Notes: generated by a model from the letters alone, not told the origin. Counted from the first letter of the stretch, positions 16,206 to 24,916 are shown. The stretch: DNA of 64,000 nt from Bradyrhizobium sp. S69 (GCF_009766005.1 NZ_LMUK01000043.1:189002-253001); one strand, 5' to 3'. Numbers and translations: made by a program.

Positions 16206-18391
16206 GACTTCTTCCCCACCGCAATCAGCGAGCGATCGATCGGCAACCTTCGCAGCGCGACGCCGGTCGCGGCATAGATCGCGTTGCGTAGCGCCGGCGC
16301 ACTCGCGGTGACGCCGGTCTCGCCGATGCCGCCGGGCGCCTCGCCGCTCTTGATCAGATGCACGTCGATCTTGGGCGCCTGGTCGATGCGCAGCATGCGG
16401 TAGTCGTGGAAGTTCGACTGCTGCACACGACCCTTGTCGATGGTGATCTCGCCATACAACGCGGCGGTGAGGCCGAAGATCAGCCCGCCTTCGACCTGCG
16501 CCATGATGGTATCGGGATTGACGGCGATGCCGGTATCGACGGCGGACGTGACACGCCGCAGATGCACCTCGCCCTGCTCATCGACTTCGGCTTCGACCAC
16601 CGTTGCGATGAAGCTCGCAAACGACGGCTGCGCACAGATGCCGCGGCCGACGCGGGGCGGCAGCGGCTGGCCCCAATTGGATTTCTCGGCCGCCAGATTC
16701 ACCGCCGCCAGCAGCCGCGGACTTTTACCCAGCATCAACCGGCGGAATTCGACCGGGTCCTTGCCGGCCTTGCGCGCCAGCTCATCCATGAAGCATTCCA
16801 TCGCGAACACGTTGTTGTTCGGGCCGACGCCGCGCCAGAAGCCGGTCGGCACCGCGGGCGGTTCGGCGCGCACATAGTCGACGTGGATGTTGGGGATGTC
16901 ATAGGGAATATCGGCCGCGCCATCGACCGCGTCGATATCGATGCCCTTCTGGAACGCCGGCGGCAGCCAGCGCGCGAGGATGGCAGCCCCGGTGATACGA
17001 TATTTCCAGGCCGCGATCTTGCCGTCGGACAGTGTCGCGGAGATCGTATCCCGATAGACCGGACGGTAGACATCGTGCTGGATGTCTTCCTCGCGGGTCC
17101 ACACCACCTTGACCGGCCCATCGACCTGTTTGGCGATGCGAACCGCCGCGACCACCATGTCGGGCTCCAGCCTGCGGCCAAAGCCGCCGCCGATCAGATG
17201 CTGGTTGACGATCACCTTCTCGACCGGCAGCCCCGCGGCCTTCGCGGCCTCCGACTGCACCCGCGCCATGATTTGCGTGCCGGTCCAGATCTCGCAGGAG
17301 TCGCCCTTGAAATGAACCGTGCAATTCAACGGCTCCATTGTGGCATGGGCCAGGAACGGCAATTCAAAAGCCGCCTCGATCTTCTCGCCGGTGGCGAGGG
17401 CCTTGGCGATGTCGCCCTCGGATTTGGCGACCGCGCCATCCTTTTCGCTGGCGGCGCGCAAATTTTCCCAGATGTCTTTCGAATTGATACGGGCGTTGCT
17501 GCCTTCGTTCCAGGTCACGGCGAGGGCCTCGAGGCCCTTCTTCGCGGCCCACATGTGATCGCCGACCACCGCGACCAGATCGTCCAGCACGATCACCTGT
17601 CGCACGCCAGCCAATTTTTTGGCCGCCGCATCATCGACCTTGGCGATCTTGCCGCCGAACACCGGAGACATCGCCAGGGTCGCAAACTTCATGCCCGGCA
17701 GCATTGCATCGATGCCGTAGACGGTTTTGCCGTTGACCTTGTCCGGGGTGTCGAACCGCTTCAGCGGTTTGCCGATCAGCACGAAATTCTTGGGGTCCTT
17801 GAGCGGAACATCCTTTGGCGGCGTTTCGGCGCCTGCCGCGTCGGCCAGCGCGCCATAGCCAAGCCTGCGTCCGCTTTCGGCATGGATCACTTCGCCGTTC
17901 GCCGTGGTGCAGCTTGAAGTATCGACCTGCCATTGTTTCGCGGCGGCTTGAACCAGCATCGCGCGCGCGGTGGCGCCGGCGGCGCGCAGCGGCTTCCAGA
18001 ACGCGCGTACCGAGGTAGAGCCGCCGGTCGCCTGAACGCCGAAAGCCGGATTGGCGTAGAGCTTCTCATTGGCAGGCGCATGCTCGAGAACCACCGCGGA
18101 ATAATCCGCATCAAGCTCTTCGGCCAGAATCATCGCCACCGCCGTGTAGATGCCTTGGCCCATCTCGGTCTGCGGCATCACCAGCGTGGTCTTGCCGGCG
18201 GGATCGATGCGGATGAACGCGTTCGGCGCGAATTTGCCTGATGTGTCATCGGACGGCTGCACAGGTTCGTTTTCGCCACGCACCGGAACATGAAACGCGA
18301 GCAGGAAGGCGCTCGCCACCCCGCCGGTCAACACGCGGCGGCGGGAAAATCCGTTGGAAGGCTTTTGCGAAATCGTTGCTGCCTGGGCCAT
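16202..18391 (-). CDS. Molybdopterin-binding large subunit, xanthine dehydrogenase/isoquinoline 1-oxidoreductase beta type
   Basis: A 729-aa molybdenum hydroxylase subunit with a twin-arginine signal (SRRRVLTGGVASAFLLAF), so it is folded with cofactor and exported. Family motifs include QTEMGQGIYTAVAMILAEEL, GGGFGRRLEPDMVVAAVRIAK and the C-terminal GGIGETGVTASAPALRNAIY, in which the Glu matches the catalytic base of xanthine-oxidase enzymes. These enzymes hydroxylate N-heterocycles or oxidise aldehydes with water as the oxygen source. It lies 9 bases downstream of the 2Fe-2S subunit and overlaps the cytochrome gene by 4 bases. The true substrate is unknown. Confidence 0.93.
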   Translation of the reverse strand: MAQAATISQKPSNGFSRRRVLTGGVASAFLLAFHVPVRGENEPVQPSDDTSGKFAPNAFIRIDPAGKTTLVMPQTEMGQGIYTAVAMILAEELDADYSAVVLEHAPANEKLYANPAFGVQATGGSTSVRAFWKPLRAAGATARAMLVQAAAKQWQVDTSSCTTANGEVIHAESGRRLGYGALADAAGAETPPKDVPLKDPKNFVLIGKPLKRFDTPDKVNGKTVYGIDAMLPGMKFATLAMSPVFGGKIAKVDDAAAKKLAGVRQVIVLDDLVAVVGDHMWAAKKGLEALAVTWNEGSNARINSKDIWENLRAASEKDGAVAKSEGDIAKALATGEKIEAAFELPFLAHATMEPLNCTVHFKGDSCEIWTGTQIMARVQSEAAKAAGLPVEKVIVNQHLIGGGFGRRLEPDMVVAAVRIAKQVDGPVKVVWTREEDIQHDVYRPVYRDTISATLSDGKIAAWKYRITGAAILARWLPPAFQKGIDIDAVDGAADIPYDIPNIHVDYVRAEPPAVPTGFWRGVGPNNNVFAMECFMDELARKAGKDPVEFRRLMLGKSPRLLAAVNLAAEKSNWGQPLPPRVGRGICAQPSFASFIATVVEAEVDEQGEVHLRRVTSAVDTGIAVNPDTIMAQVEGGLIFGLTAALYGEITIDKGRVQQSNFHDYRMLRIDQAPKIDVHLIKSGEAPGGIGETGVTASAPALRNAIYAATGVALRRLPIDRSLIAVGKKS

Positions 18392-18400
18392 GGTCCGCTC

Positions 18401-18862
18401 CTACGACTGACGGCCGGAAGCGGCCTGCTTGATCGCGGCGCGAATCCGCACATAAGTGCCGCAGCGACAGATATTGCCCGCCATCGCCGCGTCGATATCG
18501 GAATCGTCCGGATTTGGCGTGCCCGCGAGCAGCGCCGCGGCCGACATGATCTGGCCGGATTGGCAGTAACCGCACTGGACCACTTCAAGGTCGAGCCAGG
18601 CTTTCTGAACCTTGGCGCCGGCCGGCGTGGCGCCGACGCCTTCGATGGTGGTGATCGGCCGATCACGCACCGCGCCGACCGGGAGCATGCAGGAGCGCAC
18701 CGGCTTGCCATCGACATGCACCGTGCAGGCGCCGCATTGCGCGATGCCGCAGCCGAACTTGGTGCCGGTGAGACCCAGCACATCGCGCAAAACCCAGAGC
18801 AGCGGCATCTCCGCCGGCGCCTCGTACGACTTCTGCTCACCGTTGATTGTCAACGTCGCCAT
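18401..18862 (-). CDS. (2Fe-2S)-binding small subunit of the molybdenum hydroxylase
   Basis: A 153-aa protein with a plant-type ferredoxin domain (CGIAQCGACTVH plus an upstream Cys-free loop) and a second helical cluster domain (CGYCQSGQIM and CRCGTYVRI). It passes electrons from the molybdenum centre to the cytochrome subunit. It has no signal of its own and would be exported bound to the Tat-targeted large subunit, as in related enzymes. The ATG at 18862 has a strong GGAGG site. First gene of the operon, divergent from the ABC transporter genes. Confidence 0.93.
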   Translation of the reverse strand: MATLTINGEQKSYEAPAEMPLLWVLRDVLGLTGTKFGCGIAQCGACTVHVDGKPVRSCMLPVGAVRDRPITTIEGVGATPAGAKVQKAWLDLEVVQCGYCQSGQIMSAAALLAGTPNPDDSDIDAAMAGNICRCGTYVRIRAAIKQAASGRQS

Positions 18863-19173
18863 GGAGACCTCCGATCCGCTGCTTGATCCGGATATAGTCT
18901 GCGACTGCTCGCTTTGCATCGGCCAGGGCACCCCATATCGCGGTGCCGCCGGCCTCGGTGTTTACGCGCAGATACTGGACCATATGCCTTGGCGTAACGC
19001 GTCCATTATATCTCTGGATGATCTGACGTGCATAATTTCTTGGCGCGGAGGCAGAATTTTGCGCAAGGCATGGGCAAAGCAGCGGAGAAACCCCATAAAA
19101 TCGGCGAAAACGCCCGCGCACCGGCGCTTTATGCCCGCGCTGCCGTGGCATACAAGTTGCGTTGGTTGGGCCG
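18863..19173. other. Divergent intergenic region between the molybdenum hydroxylase and ABC transporter operons
   Basis: A 311-bp gap. The sequence is less GC-rich around 19000-19090 (CATTATATCTCTGG and TGCATAATTTCTTGG), as expected for a shared promoter region. I could not support a gene or a specific operator. Confidence 0.45.
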
Positions 19174-19956
19174 ATGCAGCCTTCTCCCATCCAGCTCAGC
19201 GTTCGCAACGTCCGCAAGTCGTTCCACGGCAAGGCGGGTGAAGTCCGCGTGCTCGACGACCTCTCGTTCGACATCAACGCCCGCGATTTCGTCAGCATCA
19301 TCGGTCCCTCCGGCTGCGGCAAGACCACGATCTTCAATGTGATCGCCGGCCTGATCGAGCCTGACTCGGGCTCGATGCATTATCTCGGCGAGGAGATCGA
19401 CAGCCTGCGCGGCCGCGTCGGCTATATGATGCAGAAGGACCTGCTGTTTCCCTGGCGCACCGTGCTCGGCAACGTGCTTTTGGGCCTGGAGACCCGCGGC
19501 GTCGACCGCGTCGAGGCCGAGGGCAAGGCTCGCGAATACCTCAAGGGCTTCGGGCTGGCCGGTTTTGAAAACGCCTATCCGAAAACATTGTCGGGCGGCA
19601 TGCGCCAGCGCGTGGCGCTGATCCGCACGCTGATCATGGACCCTGATATCCTGCTGCTCGACGAGCCGTTCTCGGCGCTGGACTACCAGACGCGGCTCTA
19701 TCTCGAGGGCGTGCTGAAGGACGCGGTGGAGACCTATCACAAGACCGTTATCCTGGTGACGCACGACATCGACGAGGCGGTCGCGCTGTCGAAGCGCGTC
19801 GTCGTGCTCTCAGGGCGCCCGGCCCGGGTCAAGATCGTGCACGACATCGATATATCGGCGAGTTCGCCGATCGCGGCGCGCAGCGACAGCCGCTTCTCCG
19901 GCTACTTCCACGCGCTATGCGCCGAGCTCGACATCCAGACCGAGAAGACCGCGTGA
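19174..19956 (+). CDS. ABC transporter ATP-binding protein, NitT/TauT family
   Basis: A 260-aa ATPase with Walker A GPSGCGKTT (about 46-54), Q-loop MMQKDLLFPWRT, signature LSGGMRQR (about 139), Walker B ILLLDEPFSALD (about 158) and H-loop VTHDIDEAV (about 195). It powers uptake of a small anion or amide-like compound together with the next two products. I chose the ATG at 19174; an in-frame TTG 12 bases upstream is possible. Its stop overlaps the permease start by 4 bases. Confidence 0.93.
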   Translation: MQPSPIQLSVRNVRKSFHGKAGEVRVLDDLSFDINARDFVSIIGPSGCGKTTIFNVIAGLIEPDSGSMHYLGEEIDSLRGRVGYMMQKDLLFPWRTVLGNVLLGLETRGVDRVEAEGKAREYLKGFGLAGFENAYPKTLSGGMRQRVALIRTLIMDPDILLLDEPFSALDYQTRLYLEGVLKDAVETYHKTVILVTHDIDEAVALSKRVVVLSGRPARVKIVHDIDISASSPIAARSDSRFSGYFHALCAELDIQTEKTA

Positions 19957-20807
19957 CCATTACCCTTCCCGGCACGGCGCCCCTGCCGAAGCGCAAGACA
20001 CGCCGCGCGCGACGTCGCTTCAATTTCGACACCTCGCTCGGCCGTGCCGTTTTACAGGCCGCAGCGGTGATCGGCTTCTTCGCGCTGTGGGAAATCGGCG
20101 TGCGCGCGGGGTGGATCTCGGCCTTTCTGGTCGGCTCGCCGTTCGGCATCTTTGCCGATGGCAGCAAGATGCTGATGAGCGGCGACCTTGTGTCCGACAC
20201 CTGGTACACGCTGTTCGAGGCCATTCTCGGCTTTGTCATCGGCACCATCTTCGGATCATTGCTGGGTTTGGCGCTATGGTATTCGGCCTTTGTGGCGCGG
20301 CTGGTCGAGCCGTTTATCGTGGCCATCAACAGCGTCCCGAAAATCGCGCTGGCGCCGATCGTGGTGCTGTGGTTCGGAACAGGTCTGGTCTCCAAGGTGA
20401 TGCTGTCGGTGTCGCTGACCGCGATCGTGGCGCTGATCGCAGCGTATCAGGCCGCCAAGGACGCCGACGTCGATCTGCAATCGCTGATGATCTCGATGGG
20501 CGCCGACAAGCATCAGGTGTTCTTCAAGGCGGTGGTGCCCTCGACCCTGCCGTCGATCATCGCCACGTTCCGGATCAATATCGGCTTTGGCCTGGTCGGC
20601 GCTGTGGTCGGCGAGTTCATCTCGTCGCAGCGCGGGCTCGGCCACCTGATCTATACGGCGTCCAGCCTCTACGATCTCAACACGGTGTGGGTCGGCCTGT
20701 TCACGCTGATGATCATGGGGTTCGTGCTGTATTACGTGATCGACATCATCGAGCGCACCAGCCTGCCCTGGAAGCAGTCGAACACCGTCCATCAGGTTCA
20801 GGTCTAG
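19953..20807 (+). CDS. ABC transporter permease, NitT/TauT (SsuC-like) family
   Basis: A 284-aa inner-membrane protein with about six hydrophobic helices after a basic N-terminus (KRKTRRARRRF). The EAA-type loop that contacts the ATPase is visible as LMISMGADKHQVFFKAVVPSTLPSI, around residue 175. The GTG start at 19953 overlaps the ATPase stop (GTGA), indicating translational coupling. Between it and the binding-protein gene sits a 300-bp repeat region, which is unusual inside an operon. Confidence 0.92.
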   Translation: MTITLPGTAPLPKRKTRRARRRFNFDTSLGRAVLQAAAVIGFFALWEIGVRAGWISAFLVGSPFGIFADGSKMLMSGDLVSDTWYTLFEAILGFVIGTIFGSLLGLALWYSAFVARLVEPFIVAINSVPKIALAPIVVLWFGTGLVSKVMLSVSLTAIVALIAAYQAAKDADVDLQSLMISMGADKHQVFFKAVVPSTLPSIIATFRINIGFGLVGAVVGEFISSQRGLGHLIYTASSLYDLNTVWVGLFTLMIMGFVLYYVIDIIERTSLPWKQSNTVHQVQV

Positions 20808-20854
20808 AGCATGATGAGATGAGATTAGATCAAGCCATAGCAGCGATGGGAACG

Positions 20855-21033
20855 CGCTCCCTCTCCCACCCAACTCGGGTTTACCCGAGTTGGGCATCAT
20901 ATCGATCGAAGTCGGATATATCCGACTTCGAATGGGAGAGGGTTGGGGTGAGGGGTTACGGCCTCTCGTTAAGCGCCCCTCACCCGATTTGCTGCGCAAA
21001 TCGACCTCTCCCCGGCGGGGAAAGGTGGGCTGA
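20855..21033. repeat. Dispersed repeat, family B, copy 2, with two perfect long palindromes, inside an ABC operon
   Basis: It holds a perfect 12-bp stem with a 2-base loop at 20869-20894 (CCCAACTCGGGT/ACCCGAGTTGGG) and a perfect 26-bp palindrome at 20906-20931 (arm TCGAAGTCGGATA). Family B blocks follow: CCCCTCACCC, GATTTGCTGCGCAAATC and CCTCTCCCCGGCGGGGA. Such hairpins between permease and binding-protein cistrons may set their relative expression by protecting or ending the message. Confidence 0.75.
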
Positions 21034-21108
21034 AATGCCGGCCAGACCAACTCAATCAAAAGCCATCCCGCTTTAGCCATATCAATGTCCCGAATACGGA
21101 GATTTCAG

Positions 21109-22077
21109 ATGTCGTTGCCCATGCGTATCGCCCGCGCCGCCGCGCTACTATCATTGCTGCTGGCGAGCCCGGCGCTTGCCGACAACAAGAAGGTGGTGCT
21201 GTCGCAGGCGTTCCAGTCGATGCTGTATCTGCCGCTTTACGTCGCGATCGACGAGGGCTTCTTCACGCAGCAAGGCGTCGATCTCACCAAGGAAACCGCG
21301 GGCGCGCCGACGGTGGCGCTCTCGGCGGTGATTTCCGGCAGCGCGCAGTTCTCGATCCACGGCCCGGAATGGACCGCGATCGCGGCGTCCAAGGGCGCGC
21401 CGGTCGACATCATCGCCAATGTCGTCAATGGCGCTGCAGTGTGGATCGCGACCGCGCCGGATTTCAAGTTCGACAGCATCAAGGACATCAAGGGCCAGAA
21501 GGTCGTCACCGGCCTGATGCCGACCACCAGCACCTCGCTGTTCATCAAACTGCTCAAGGAAAACGGCATGGACGCCAAGACCGACGTCGACATGATCCAG
21601 GTCGCGATCGGTTCCGAGCCCGGGCCGTTCGTCGCCAAGCAGGCCGATGTCGCGGTGATGTATGAGCCGGGCCTCGACCAGGCCGTCGCCAAGGGCATGA
21701 AGGTCGTGCTCGGATTTCCGAAATCCTACGGCGCCTACGCCTTCTCGGCGGTGACCGCGCGCAACGACGTCGACCCCGATACGGCGCAGCGTGTGGTCAA
21801 CGCCATGGAAATGGCGATGCGCTTCATGGCCAAGGAACAAGCCAAGACCGTCGAGATCGCGAAAAAGGAATTTCCGACGCTCGATCCAATGGTGGTGGAA
21901 TCCGCCGTCAAACGCATGCTCGCCGACGCCGTCTATCCGCCCAGCGTCGACATCAGCGCCGATGCGCTGAAAGTCGCGATGGACACCCAAATCGCGCTCG
22001 GCAATCTGGCCAGCCAGCCCGACTATAAAGCGTTCGTGGTGAAAAAATTCATCGAACCCGCGGTCGCAATGAAATAG
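21109..22077 (+). CDS. ABC transporter substrate-binding protein, NitT/TauT (SsuA-like) family
   Basis: A 322-aa periplasmic protein with a signal peptide (MRIARAAALLSLLLASPALA) and the NMT1/SsuA fold. Typical elements are LPLYVAIDEGFFTQQGVDL after the first strand and ISGSAQFSIHGPEW and KQADVAVMYEPG later. It captures the ligand for the preceding permease and ATPase. The ATG at 21109 has GGAG 8 bases upstream and directly leads the signal peptide, so I prefer it to the ATG at 21085. The nearby amidase may process the imported compound. Confidence 0.92.
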   Translation: MSLPMRIARAAALLSLLLASPALADNKKVVLSQAFQSMLYLPLYVAIDEGFFTQQGVDLTKETAGAPTVALSAVISGSAQFSIHGPEWTAIAASKGAPVDIIANVVNGAAVWIATAPDFKFDSIKDIKGQKVVTGLMPTTSTSLFIKLLKENGMDAKTDVDMIQVAIGSEPGPFVAKQADVAVMYEPGLDQAVAKGMKVVLGFPKSYGAYAFSAVTARNDVDPDTAQRVVNAMEMAMRFMAKEQAKTVEIAKKEFPTLDPMVVESAVKRMLADAVYPPSVDISADALKVAMDTQIALGNLASQPDYKAFVVKKFIEPAVAMK

Positions 22078-22099
22078 CTTCGCGCAAGCGAAACTTTCG

Positions 22100-22222
22100 C
22101 GGACTCGTCCTGCCCGGGCTTGACCCGGGCATCCACGTCTTGACGGCATTGCCTAGACAAAGACGTGGATGGCCGGGACATAGGCGAGCGGAAGCGACGC
22201 CGTCCTTCGGACGGCTATGCCC
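22100..22222. repeat. Interspersed palindromic repeat (CCCGGGCTTGACCCGGG type)
   Basis: CCCGGGCTTGACCCGGGCATC, then ACGTCTTG and the inverse CAAAGACGTGGATGGCCGGG, end with GTCCTTCGGACGGCTATGCC. It is a non-coding hairpin-forming unit between the binding protein and the amidase. Confidence 0.6.
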
Positions 22223-22241
22223 GGCCATGGAGTACCCAATT

Positions 22242-23582
22242 ATGACCGATCCTGCCGCCCGCTCCGCGCTGCAATCCGGTGCGGGACTGCTCGAACTGCT
22301 GCGCCTGTTCCGGGGCAACCCGGCCGCGGCCGATCATTACGCGGCGGCCTGCCTGGAGCGAGCCAGCGAGGTCGAGCCGACGCTGAAAGCGTTCGAGGTT
22401 CTTCCCTCCGATACCACGCGGCGGCCGGGGCCGTGGTCCGGCATTCCCGTAGGGATCAAGGACATCATCGCGACCTCGGACATGCCGACCACCAACGGCT
22501 CGCCGATCTACCGGGATCACGTGCCGAGCGCGGATGCCTGGGTGGTCGAGCGCCTGCGCAATCTCGGCGCCACGATCTTCGGCAAGACCGTCTCGACCGA
22601 ATTCGCCTGGCGACAGCCGGGACCGACCGTCAATCCGTGGAACTCCAAGCATACGCCGGGCGGATCGTCGTCGGGATCAGCGGCGGCGGTCGCGGCCGGG
22701 CTGGTTCCGCTGGCGCTGGGCAGCCAGACGCTGGGCTCGGTGGTGCGGCCCGCCGCGTTCAACGGCGTGGTCGGCTTCAAGCCGAGTTTCGGCGCGATCC
22801 CGCGGCTCGGCGTGCATCATCTGAGCCCATCGCTCGATCATATCGGCTTCTTCGCGCGGCGGGTCGACGACGTCGCGTTCGCGCTGTCGCAGCTTGCAGG
22901 CTCAAGCGACCGCGATCGCCACGGCCGGTCGCTACCGAACTTCCAGGTCGATATCGATCAAGGCGTGTCACCGCTCGCCGCGCCACGGCTCGCGATTGTC
23001 CGCTTCGCGAAATGGGCGAAGGCGGAAGCCGAACAGCAGCAAGTATTCGATGTCGCTATCGCCACGCTGCGCGATGCGGGCGCGGTCATCGCGGAGATTG
23101 AACTCGCCGAACTCGATCGCACGAACTGGAGCGCGATCAACACCATTCTCACCAGCGAGGGCGCTGTGATCTTCGCCGAGCTGGTGGCACGCTATCCCGA
23201 TCGCAGCAGCGACCATTTGAAGTCGCTGGTCGAAACCGGCAACGCGCATTCCGCGACCGATTATCTTGCGGCCAAGGCGTCGCAGGACAAATTGCGCGAT
23301 GCGTTCACCGCCGAGATGTCAGGCTACGACGCGGTGCTGACGCTGCCGGCGTTCGGCGAGGCGCCGAAGGGACTGAGCTATACCGGCGACGCCGAATATT
23401 GCGCGCCGTGGACCCTGCTCGGCGTGCCCGCTTTGTCGCTGCCGGCAGGTTTCGGCAAGAATGGTCTGCCATTGGGTGTCCAGATCGTCGGACCGTACCG
23501 GGAAGATTATCGCACGCTGCGCGTCGCGAAGTGGGTCGAAAGCGCGCTGGCGTTCGAGCCGGGTATCGCCAAAGGCTGTTAG
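22242..23582 (+). CDS. Amidase (amidase-signature family)
   Basis: A 446-aa hydrolase with the Ser-cisSer-Lys triad of the family. The lysine is in GIPVGIKDII near residue 70, and the glycine/serine stretch GGSSSGSAAAVAAGLVPLAL near residue 145 is followed by GSQTLGSVVRPAAFNGVVGF carrying the nucleophilic serine. It would hydrolyse a carboxamide to acid and ammonia in the cytoplasm. The ATG at 22242 has GGAG 9 bases upstream; an ATG 5 codons earlier is possible. It lies downstream of the ABC uptake genes and may use their cargo. Its 3' end is partly duplicated at 24691-24892. Confidence 0.93.
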   Translation: MTDPAARSALQSGAGLLELLRLFRGNPAAADHYAAACLERASEVEPTLKAFEVLPSDTTRRPGPWSGIPVGIKDIIATSDMPTTNGSPIYRDHVPSADAWVVERLRNLGATIFGKTVSTEFAWRQPGPTVNPWNSKHTPGGSSSGSAAAVAAGLVPLALGSQTLGSVVRPAAFNGVVGFKPSFGAIPRLGVHHLSPSLDHIGFFARRVDDVAFALSQLAGSSDRDRHGRSLPNFQVDIDQGVSPLAAPRLAIVRFAKWAKAEAEQQQVFDVAIATLRDAGAVIAEIELAELDRTNWSAINTILTSEGAVIFAELVARYPDRSSDHLKSLVETGNAHSATDYLAAKASQDKLRDAFTAEMSGYDAVLTLPAFGEAPKGLSYTGDAEYCAPWTLLGVPALSLPAGFGKNGLPLGVQIVGPYREDYRTLRVAKWVESALAFEPGIAKGC

Positions 23583-23677
23583 CGGACTGTTCAATGGCGC
23601 GATGCACCAATGATGAGGGTTTACCTTGGACGGTAAAAAGCCACTTGGAGGTGGCCCAAGATCGACAGCCTGTTCGA

Positions 23678-23776
23678 TTACCTGGATATCCCAAAACTAG
23701 CCCACAGCATCATCGCAACGGACATCAATGCGATCACGACCAATATCCATGGAATATCCAGATTTTTATCCGGCAA
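23678..23776 (-). CDS. Possible 32-aa single-span membrane peptide overlapping the methyltransferase stop
   Basis: A short frame starting TTG reads (M)PDKNLDIP, then a hydrophobic span (WILVVIALMSVAMMLWASFG), then ISR and stop. The start lies inside the last codons of the methyltransferase gene (TTGCCGGATAA overlap), so it could be translationally coupled; a GGGGCGG stretch precedes it. The hydrophobic pattern is convincing for a membrane helix, but the length is small and the start is weak. Confidence 0.35.
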   Translation of the reverse strand: MPDKNLDIPWILVVIALMSVAMMLWASFGISR

Positions 23777-24581
23777 CGATCCGCCCCTTCACAGCATAGA
23801 GATCGGATGGAGCATAAGACCGAAATTTCTCGACGACAGCCAAGTCCGCCGGCGGATCGCCTAATACCGAGCTTTCCTCAAGGATTTTGAAACCGGCTTC
23901 CTTAAAAAGGCGCAGATAATCGCTGTGACGCAGCCGGTTCACATATTGCATGCCAGAATTGTATTTGGCCCAATCGGCATCGCTGTAGCGCAGGAAATTC
24001 AAGCGAGAGATCCGGCGATCAGACCTGGCATAGTGATCGCTGTAGTCGATCGAATGCGTGGTTATTCCGCTAGTGACAGCTCGCAGACCAGTCAGTAGCT
24101 CGACAAGCTGCTCAGGTGGCACGTGCTCAAGAACCTCATTGGAGCAGGAGCAATCGACCTTTTCGTCGTTCGCCGTGGCGTAATGCGGTGCACGATAATC
24201 AATGCCAAATCTCTCAAGATCATCCCAATGCTGAAATTTGACGCCATCTGCCAGCAAGTGATCGGCAGCGTGCTGGATAAGATCGAGCTTCGCCAAGCGG
24301 ATCACATCGGAGGCAATGACCTTGCCGACGCCGAGTCGCCGCAATCCAAGTGGCACCGCCAGATCGCGACCGGCTCCGACTTCCAGCACGGTTGCGGGCG
24401 ATCCACCTGCATGCCGCGCAAAATCATCCGTGACTCGGCGTGCTATCCCGAGAAGAGAATCCAGCGTTGATGCCCGCCGCGGCCAGTTCTTTGTTACATG
24501 ACGCTGCAGGAAATAATGCGCCTGAGCGCCTCCCGGTAAATCGAGAGCGCGGAACGCCAATGCTTTGAACCGCCAGTTCAT
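23766..24581 (-). CDS. Class I SAM-dependent methyltransferase, lower-GC inserted gene
   Basis: A 271-aa protein. The SAM-binding motif I is VLEVGAGRDLAVPLGLRRLG near residue 65, with an acidic residue after the second strand (VIASDVIRL). SCSNEVLEHVPPEQL near residue 145 is motif IV/post-IV of the class I fold, as in the Methyltransf_11 type. The substrate is unknown; the C-terminal part (DYSDHYARSDRRISRLNFLRYS) recalls methyltransferases from polysaccharide and glycopeptide clusters. The ATG at 24581 is preferred over a TTG 3 codons earlier. Base composition is visibly less GC-rich than its neighbours, and it sits between the intact amidase gene and a 99%-identical duplicate of the amidase 3' end, strong signs of insertion. 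Confidence 0.85.
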   Translation of the reverse strand: MNWRFKALAFRALDLPGGAQAHYFLQRHVTKNWPRRASTLDSLLGIARRVTDDFARHAGGSPATVLEVGAGRDLAVPLGLRRLGVGKVIASDVIRLAKLDLIQHAADHLLADGVKFQHWDDLERFGIDYRAPHYATANDEKVDCSCSNEVLEHVPPEQLVELLTGLRAVTSGITTHSIDYSDHYARSDRRISRLNFLRYSDADWAKYNSGMQYVNRLRHSDYLRLFKEAGFKILEESSVLGDPPADLAVVEKFRSYAPSDLYAVKGRIVAG

Positions 24582-24666
24582 GGCGGCCAAACCTATAGAC
24601 AGCAGAGGTTAAAGACAACCCAGGGTTACGTCTTCTGGCGCGCACTACGAACACGCCGCGCAGACG

Positions 24667-24691
24667 TTGGTGCAGGACCCACCTGCACCAA
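24667..24691. repeat. Perfect 10-bp inverted repeat at the edge of the inserted module
   Basis: TTGGTGCAGG-accca-CCTGCACCAA lies exactly at the junction with the duplicated amidase fragment, whose homology starts at 24691. It could be an end of a mobile unit or a transcription hairpin. Confidence 0.6.
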
Positions 24692-24892
24692 CCATTTGAA
24701 GTCGCTGGTCGAAACCGTGGACCCTGCTCGGCGTGCCCGCTTTGTCGCTGCCGGCAGGTTTCGGCAAGAATGGTCTGCCGTTGGGTGTCCAGATCGTCGG
24801 ACCGTACCGGGAAGATTATCGCACGCTGCGCGTCGCGAAGTGGGTCGAAAGCGCGCTGGCGTTCGAGCCGGGTATTGCGAGGGTTGGTTAGC
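24691..24892 (+). pseudogene. Duplicated, internally deleted 3' fragment of the amidase gene
   Basis: Bases 24691-24717 equal amidase bases 23212-23238, and 24715-24875 equal 23406-23566 with one mismatch over about 160 bases. The join removes 170 bp at a 3-base CCG microhomology and shifts the frame. Weaker similarity continues through the stop codon (TTAGCG..CTGTTCA in both). It has no start and cannot encode an active enzyme. Confidence 0.88.
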
Positions 24893-24916
24893 GCTGTTCA
24901 CGCCAACGTTAAAGTT

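Noticed and set aside
16358..17917. 519-aa open frame on the plus strand
   Set aside because: It is antisense to the molybdopterin subunit, is very rich in Arg, His and Asp, and shows no family motif; a by-product of high GC.
24626..24901. Open frame on the minus strand resembling one at 23305-23694
   Set aside because: The resemblance comes only from the duplicated amidase 3' end; both are antisense by-products.
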